From: Magnaporthiopsis rhizophila
Taxonomy: Eukaryota > Ascomycota > Sordariomycetes > Magnaporthales > Magnaporthaceae
Direction: 5' to 3'
NCBI GenBank assembly: GCA_003049465.1
Contig: PYSS01000144.1
Coordinates: 25,615 to 89,614 of the forward strand
DNA: 64,000 nt
The notes under the pieces are model-generated. The model saw only the letters and a program-made list of their open reading frames with translations, was not told the DNA's origin and did no database searches. The position numbers and the translations under genes were made by a program. This document shows positions 58,573 to 64,000 of this stretch, piece after piece (the stretch's first letter is position 1; every line of letters starts with the position of its first letter).

Positions 58573-60381
58573 TCACGCGCCACCGTCCGTCACGCAGCCG
58601 TGGCTGGCGTCGCTCACCAGCGACGCGTACTTTTTCAGGGTGCCCTTGGCGACCCTGGGCGGCGGCGCCTCCCACTCGGCCTTCCTCCTGGCCATCTCTT
58701 GGGGAGACACATCCGTGTCGATGACGCGCTGCTCGGCGTCGATGGTGATGGTGTCGCCGTCGCGGACCAGGGCGATGGGCCCGCCCTCCATGGCCTCGGG
58801 CACGATGTGGCCGATCAGGAAGCCGTGGCTGCCGCCCGAGAAGCGGCCGTCGGTCAGAAGGGCCACGTCCTTGCCCAGGCCGGCGCCCATGATGGCGGAG
58901 CTCGGCTTGAGCATCTCGGGCATCCCGGGCCCGCCCTTGGGGCCCTCGTAGCGGATTATCACCACCGTCTTCTCGCCCTGCTTGATCTCGCCGCGCTCGA
59001 GCGACTCGATGAAGGCGTCCTCGTAGTCGTAGCACCGAGCCTTGCCCTGGAACCGCAGCCCCTCCTTGCCCGTGATCTTGCCGACGGACCCGCCGGGGGC
59101 GAGGTCGCCGTACAGGATCTGGATGTGGCCCGTGGGCTTGAGCGGGTTGCTCAGCGGCCGGATGATGGGCTGGTCGTCGGGGAAGCCGGGGAGCTTGTCG
59201 AGGTTCTCCTTCATGGTCCTGCCCGTGACCGTCATGCCGGAGCCATCGATCAGGCCCTCCTTGAGCAGGAACTTGAGCAGGGCCGGGGTTCCGCCGATCT
59301 TGTAGACGTCCTCCATGACGTACTTGCCCGAGGGCTTGAGGTCGGCCAGCAGCGGGGTTCGGTCCGAGACGGCCTGGAAGTCGTCAATGGTCAGCTTGAT
59401 GCCGACCGAGTCGGCGGCGGCGATCAGGTGGAGCACGGCGTTGGTGCTGCCGCCCAGCACGTTGACGACGATCATGGCGTTCTCGAAGGCCTGGCGGGTC
59501 ATGATGTCCCTGGGGCGGAGGTCGAGGCGCAGGAGGTTCTTGATGGCCTCGCCGACCTGGGCGCACTCGGATATCTTGCTCTGGTCCTCGGCCGGGTTGC
59601 TGCTGCTTCCGGGTAGGCTCATGCCGAGGGTCTCGATGGCGGAGGCGAGGGTGTTGGCGGTGTACATGCCGCCGCAGGCACCGCCGCCGGGGCAGGCGTT
59701 GCGGATGATGTCGAAGCGCTGCTCCTCGGAGATCTCGCCGGTGAGGTACTGGCCGTAAGCCTGGAAGGCGCTGACGATGTCGATAGGCTCGCCCTTCATG
59801 CTGCAGCCGGGCTTGATGGTGCCGCCGTACACGATGAGGCTGGGTCGGTTGACGCGGCCGAGGGCGATGAGGACGCCGGGCATGTTCTTGTCGCAGCCGG
59901 GGATGGAGACGTTGGCGTCGTACCACTGGCCCTGCATGACGGTCTCGATGCTGTCGGCGATGATCTCGCGGCTCTGCAGCGAGTAGCGCATGCCCGTGGT
60001 ACCCATGCTGATGCCGTCGGACACGCCGATGGTGTTGAAGCGCATGGGCACGAGCCCGGCGGCGGCGACAGACTCGCGGATCTTGTGGGAGAGCTCGAGG
60101 ATGTGCATGTTGCACGGGTTGCCTTCGTACCAGACCGACGAGATGCCGACCTGCGGTTTAGTCATGTCCTCCTCGGTCAGGCCCGTTGCGTACAGCATGG
60201 CCTGCGAGGCGCCCTGCGACTTGTGCTGCGTGATCTTGGACGAGACCCTGTTGAGCTTCTCGGCCTCGTCGGCGCGGCGGCGGGGGCTTGTCGAGAAGAG
60301 GGAGCTCCGTGCGGCGGCGATAGGGCGGCTCTGGGCCAGAGCCCGGGGGACCCTGGCCTGTAGAAGGGCGGCAGAGAACAT
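58573..60381 (-). CDS. ILV3: Dihydroxyacid dehydratase (mitochondrial)
   Basis: A single exon. From the ATG at 60381 it codes for 602 aa; an in-frame ATG at 60450 would add 23 residues. The later start is preferred because it gives a typical presequence ([20 protein letters not shown], Arg-rich, no acidic residue). The mature enzyme converts 2,3-dihydroxy-isovalerate and -methylvalerate to the 2-keto acids in valine and isoleucine synthesis. Fe-S ligand Cys are seen in [15 protein letters not shown] and [15 protein letters not shown]. Other conserved blocks are [40 protein letters not shown] and [19 protein letters not shown] near the end. The full length fits the IlvD/Edd family. It is head-to-head with an oxidoreductase gene. 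Confidence 0.96.
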   Translation of the reverse strand: MFSAALLQARVPRALAQSRPIAAARSSLFSTSPRRRADEAEKLNRVSSKITQHKSQGASQAMLYATGLTEEDMTKPQVGISSVWYEGNPCNMHILELSHKIRESVAAAGLVPMRFNTIGVSDGISMGTTGMRYSLQSREIIADSIETVMQGQWYDANVSIPGCDKNMPGVLIALGRVNRPSLIVYGGTIKPGCSMKGEPIDIVSAFQAYGQYLTGEISEEQRFDIIRNACPGGGACGGMYTANTLASAIETLGMSLPGSSSNPAEDQSKISECAQVGEAIKNLLRLDLRPRDIMTRQAFENAMIVVNVLGGSTNAVLHLIAAADSVGIKLTIDDFQAVSDRTPLLADLKPSGKYVMEDVYKIGGTPALLKFLLKEGLIDGSGMTVTGRTMKENLDKLPGFPDDQPIIRPLSNPLKPTGHIQILYGDLAPGGSVGKITGKEGLRFQGKARCYDYEDAFIESLERGEIKQGEKTVVIIRYEGPKGGPGMPEMLKPSSAIMGAGLGKDVALLTDGRFSGGSHGFLIGHIVPEAMEGGPIALVRDGDTITIDAEQRVIDTDVSPQEMARRKAEWEAPPPRVAKGTLKKYASLVSDASHGCVTDGGA

Positions 60382-60981
60382 GGCGGCGGCGGCGGCAGAC
60401 AGGGGGCGTGGCACGATCAGGGGAGGAGACGGAGAGCTTGGACGAGACAACTGGGGTAGCTATCTCGACATGGCGTGGCCAGAAGCTGTCCCGATCGGCG
60501 CAGGATGAGTCAATTGGTCGGGAACTCAAAGCGCAGAGCTGGTATCTACAGCTCACAGGGACAGTCACAAGGGTACTAGCGATGGACGGGAGTTGTGAGC
60601 TTCAAGCTCAGGTCTTCCAACCCGCATACTTTTTTCGTCGCCGATTCCGGCGCTGTGTCGCTGTGGCCCACCCCGCATTGCGACCTTGGGCTTCAGCCAA
60701 CCAGGAGCGGGGAATTACAATATGCGCTGAATAAACAGAATCCCTTCAAGGGAGTCCCTTGCCACGAGGAAAATCTAGAAGACCCGACAGCTCTAATTCT
60801 CAATGGATGATTATAAGGCCTCTCCACCATCGTTCTCAGCTGGCCGTCGCTGACAAAGGTGCGGCTTGGTAATGAGATGCATCCATTAGCGTCTAACAAA
60901 TGGCCTCTTTTTGTCCCCTCGCCAGTGTAAAATATCGTAGCCGGTAGCACAACACCAACAACAGCACCAGATCAAATCACA
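60382..60981. other. Divergent promoter region of ILV3 and the oxidoreductase gene
   Basis: A 600-bp region with no gene. No individual site is distinctive enough to call. Confidence 0.6.
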
Positions 60982-62189
60982 ATGGCAGGGACCGACGTAA
61001 ACAAAGTCTTCAAAGTCGGAGTGGTGGGCTATGGGTACGTGCTTTCGCCGGTTTGGAGTGGTTATATCCTGCCCCTGAAACACAGACGCTAATAGGCTCT
61101 TGTCACAGCATGTCCGCCAAAGTCTTCCACATCCCTTTCATCAAGCTCACAGACGGCTTGGTCCTCCACTCCATCGTACAGCGGTCCCCCTCGGACGCCA
61201 ACTCAGCACCGAGGGACCACCCATCCGTCAAGCACCAGACCTCAGTAGACGCCCTGTTGGCCGACCCCGAAGTTGACCTGGTCATCATCAGCACCACCCC
61301 GGACTCGCACCATGCTATCGCCAAGCAGGCGCTCGAGGCCGGAAAGCACGTGCTGGTCGAGAAGCCCTTTGTGCCGGCGTCAGCACTGGCCGACGAGCTG
61401 GTCGCTCTGGCCAGGCAGCGCGGGCTCGTGCTTTGTGTCTACCAGAACCGTCGCTGGGATGCCGACTTCGTCACTCTCCGAAAGCTGATCGACGACGGCG
61501 AGCTCGGCCGCGTCTACGAGCTCAACACCCACTTTGACCGCCACCGGGCCGCCCGCCCTACCAACTGGAAGGCCAGCCTGTCGATGGATCGGGGCGGCGG
61601 CGTCCTCTTCGACCTGGGCGCCCATCTGCTGGACCAAGTCTACGTGCTCTTCGGCAAGCCCTCAACCGTGAGCGCAAAGTTCATCAACCAGCGCGACGGC
61701 CGCCTCGTGTCGGGTGCCGGTGGACTCGACGACGAGCCCGACAGCATCGACGCGCTGCTCGCCTACGCCGACGCGGGGGTGCTCGTCCACGTGCGTGCAG
61801 GGGTGCTCAGCGCCGAGGTCGAGCAGCCGCGCTTCTGGGCCCGCGGGAGCCGCGGCAGCTACCGTAAGACGGGGCTCGACCGCCAGGAGGACCAGCTCAA
61901 GGCGGGCATGGTCGGCACCGAGCCCGACTTTGGCAGGGACCCACCGTCATCGCGCCGGCCCGGCCGCCTCGCCCGCGTCGCCGACGACGGCTCCATCTCC
62001 GAGGTCGACTGGCCCAACGTCGAACCGCCCCCGACGTATTCCGAGTTCTACCGCCGCCTGGCTGCGGCGCTGCGGACCGGCAAGGAGGAGGACGTCCCTG
62101 TGCCGGCGAGCCAGGCCGCCGAAGTCCTGCGCATCATCGAAGCGATTCGGGAAAGTGCCAGGACCGGAAAGGATGTTGTACCTGCTTGA
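60982..62189 (+). CDS. Gfo/Idh/MocA family NAD(P)-dependent oxidoreductase
   Basis: The exons are 60982-61034 and 61109-62189 (377 aa). The 74-nt intron (donor GTACGT, branch GCTAAT) splits a Gly codon inside the dinucleotide-binding loop, so the protein reads KVGVVGYGMSAKVFHIPF when spliced. The Rossmann domain continues with DPEVDLVIISTTPDSHH and the hallmark EKPF (GKHVLVEKPF, residue about 98) carrying the catalytic Lys. The C-terminal substrate domain has GGGVLFDLGAHLLDQ. Members reduce or oxidise sugars, inositols or other polyols. The substrate cannot be deduced here. There is no signal peptide, so it is probably cytosolic. Confidence 0.92.
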
Positions 62190-62810
62190 TGCTCTTGGTC
62201 GAGGTGTCGCAAATCTTATCAATCTCTGTACATGACCATCTACGCAACATTCGTCGAAGTTGTAGACAGCAATAGCCTGAGCAACAAACCTCCTCGTTCA
62301 CGGCGCTCCGACCAAAAGGCCCGACCCTCACACACGCGAGAAGGGCTCAATAGGCTCCGGTGGTCGGAATTAAGGCATCTAAATCAAATTCAGGTCATTT
62401 TCTGGCCACGGCGGTGGTGAAGCCTCGCGTTGTCGTGCTGGCTGCAGCGCATAGCTCGAACCCTGGGCGAGTGGGTGGCCGCAGATACAAAAAGCAACAA
62501 AATATTGTGTTGCCCACACGGGTATCGCTATCCTTAAGTTGCGATCGTACCATCTAAAGCCAAGATGCGTCAATGTGTGACAGAGGGATTGGATCAAAAT
62601 TGTTCTGTTTGCTATTATTTTATTGTCTCCAAATCCCGAAGCGGCCCGCAGGCATTCCCTACCTCCAGGCAACAAAAGGGTATAGTACATAGCGCACATA
62701 CGTTGTTCGCTGTTCTTTTGGTAAGCCATACACATACATGAGCCGAGAAGCCCCGCTGTTCAACATTATGCAAACGCTTGACATGTCTTACGCAGCAGCA
62801 CACATGGTTG
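62190..62810. other. Convergent intergenic region
   Basis: 3' flanks only. No gene is seen. Confidence 0.6.
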
Positions 62811-63926
62811 TCAAACCCGGGCGTTGGACGAGCCCGCCTCCCCCTCGGCGGGAGGCTTGCTTGCCACGCTCAGGCCCGACATCTCGATGACGTCCGGATC
62901 CACCTCGACCGAGACCGAGGTGACTATCTCGCACTGGATCGTCATCCCGGAGAGTCCTTCGTGGTCGCCGCGGTGCGGGGGTGAGTGCTGCTCCCGACAC
63001 CGCAGCCGTCGCTTCTGCTGTCTTAAGATCCGTCTCGGTTCCCACGGCATACCGGTACGGGGCTCCCTGCTGCTGCTGCTTCGGCTGCTGCTGCCACAAT
63101 AGGTGGGCGTGGTGGAGCCGGCTGTAGCGGCAGCGGCAGGAGCGTGCAGGAACTCACGAGAATCTCCCGCCGGCATCGTCGTCGGCGAGGGGACAGGAGC
63201 GACGACGTCGGCGCCGCCGCTGACGTAAACTACGTTGCCGAGCTTGCGGCCGGGAGGGGTGCGCATAAAGTTGAAGGTGACGAGGCCGAGGTCCTGGCTG
63301 GGCGGCCTGGCGCCGGCGGAAAAGACGATGGCGCGGCGGGTCCACGAGTACAACAGAACGTCCAGAAAACCGCCCAGGGTGATTGTGGCGCCCGCGAAGG
63401 TGAAGTAGACGAGCGGTACGTCGCCGATGCCCATGTTGCGCGCCCGCGCTATGGCTAGCGGCGCCGTGCAGAGCACGTAGATGACGGGGTACAGCAGGAA
63501 CGTCTGGTGCCGCCAGCCCTGCGGCTCGGCGGCTGCGGCGGTTGGGGCTGGGCGCAGATGGTGGTGGTGTTGGTGGTAGTAGTACTGGTCGATGCTGATC
63601 TCTTGGTCACGGTGGTGGCACTGTGGGAAGGTGGACGGGCTGGGCGAGCGGCCGTCGTCGAGCTTTGTGGCGCCGCCATCGCTGCCGGTCACAGGCGTGA
63701 GAGTTGAAGGTGATTGCAGGGCCTGCGCTGCGCCAGGTCGCCTGCCCTTCTGCCTGGTTTCCGTACCCGGCACGCGGCGGAAGCCGGCTTTTTCGAGCAG
63801 GTTTTGGTGGATGTGAAGATAGGCAAAGATGTAGATGTAGATGGAAGTTGTGAGGCCCAGGGATGTAAATATCCACAGGTAGTGCAGGCCGAGCCTCAAG
63901 TCGCTGTAGGCTGTATTGACCCAACA
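62811..63926 (-). CDS. G-protein-coupled receptor, C-terminal part (Git3/cAMP-receptor-like), 5'-truncated
   Basis: The last exon runs from the acceptor GCAG (plus 63927-63930, exon from 63926) to the stop at 62811. The preceding exons lie outside the window. The visible 371 residues start at CWVNTAYSDLRLGLHY and contain helices at about residues 15-38 (LWIFTSLGLTTSIYIYIFAY), 155-173 (FLLYPVIYVLCTAPLAIAR) and 180-200 (VPLVYFTFAGATITLGGFLD), with LYSWTRR after the last. The helix pair and its spacing match the Git3 C-terminal domain seen in fungal glucose/cAMP-type receptors. A long His/Pro/Ala-rich third cytoplasmic loop and a Ser/Arg-rich tail are typical. Upstream of the exon the intron carries a TA microsatellite at the window edge. 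Confidence 0.75.
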   Translation of the reverse strand, partial: CWVNTAYSDLRLGLHYLWIFTSLGLTTSIYIYIFAYLHIHQNLLEKAGFRRVPGTETRQKGRRPGAAQALQSPSTLTPVTGSDGGATKLDDGRSPSPSTFPQCHHRDQEISIDQYYYHQHHHHLRPAPTAAAAEPQGWRHQTFLLYPVIYVLCTAPLAIARARNMGIGDVPLVYFTFAGATITLGGFLDVLLYSWTRRAIVFSAGARPPSQDLGLVTFNFMRTPPGRKLGNVVYVSGGADVVAPVPSPTTMPAGDSREFLHAPAAAATAGSTTPTYCGSSSRSSSSREPRTGMPWEPRRILRQQKRRLRCREQHSPPHRGDHEGLSGMTIQCEIVTSVSVEVDPDVIEMSGLSVASKPPAEGEAGSSNARV

Positions 63927-63969
63927 CTGCAAGAACGTGTGGTTAGTGGAAACGGCTGTGATTCGGGGC

Positions 63970-63971
<2 letters not shown>

Positions 63972-64000
<29 letters not shown>
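63972..64000. repeat. (AT)n microsatellite reaching the window end
   Basis: At least 29 nt of AT repeats within the presumed intron of the GPCR gene. The true length is not visible. Confidence 0.9.

Noticed and set aside
58600..59616. Plus-strand frame of 338 codons opposite ILV3
   Set aside because: It is a shadow of a highly conserved GC-rich gene on the other strand, with no domain of its own.

Overview
The window reads as nuclear DNA of a filamentous ascomycete (Pezizomycotina), most likely a plant-associated Sordariomycete. The signs are GC-rich coding DNA, short introns (about 50-150 nt) with GT..AG ends and CTAAC/CTGAC branch sites, no operons, and a gene set that includes cerato-platanin, cyanovirin-N homology, DUF1996 and DUF3659 proteins, KlpA-type kinesin-14 and FHIP. 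The species cannot be fixed from sequence alone. I rebuilt exon structures by hand from splice signals and checked every junction for reading-frame consistency.

Layout. 0-6.6 kb: the 3' end of a gene with a DUF3659-like motif, a large LEA-type DUF3659 repeat protein, a tRNA-Val(CAC) on the minus strand, and the pre-60S factor ALB1. 7.9-8.5 kb: a secreted CVNH-domain lectin. 8.5-10.8 kb: AT-richer DNA followed by what may be a decayed coding region. 10.8-16.4 kb: two divergent cytochrome P450 genes, the second broken by a single-base frameshift. 16.7 kb: a tRNA-like relic resembling a SINE head. 17.2-18.6 kb: two small secreted proteins. 20.9-25.5 kb: a secreted DUF1996 protein and a class-3 lipase with a long proline/serine-rich architecture. 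28.3-31.7 kb: FHIP (RAI16-like). 33.3-35.7 kb: a Zn2Cys6 transcription factor of the sugar-regulator type. 39.4-40.4 kb: RNase T2. 41.5-43.5 kb: a Kelch/single-TM protein interrupted by an in-frame TAG. 44.1-44.7 kb: cerato-platanin. 46.8-47.7 kb: a stand-alone thioesterase. 48.9-49.9 kb: a protein of unknown function. 50.4-51.1 kb: a small secreted protein. 52.6-56.0 kb: kinesin-14. 57.0-58.1 kb: LOA1/VPS66-type acyltransferase. 58.6-60.4 kb: dihydroxyacid dehydratase. 61.0-62.2 kb: a Gfo/Idh/MocA oxidoreductase. 62.8 kb to the end: a GPCR whose 5' part lies beyond the window.

The genes do not form one pathway. Housekeeping functions (ribosome assembly, dynein cargo adaptor, spindle motor, phospholipid synthesis, branched-chain amino acids) alternate with secreted and accessory genes. 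At least six predicted secreted products (CVNH, three small secreted proteins, DUF1996, cerato-platanin) suggest a lifestyle involving host or surface contact. Two accessory genes (a P450 and the Kelch gene) carry one disabling change each in otherwise intact frames, so either they are recently lost genes or the sequence has errors at those points. I saw no CRISPR array, phage, intact transposon or complete biosynthetic cluster.
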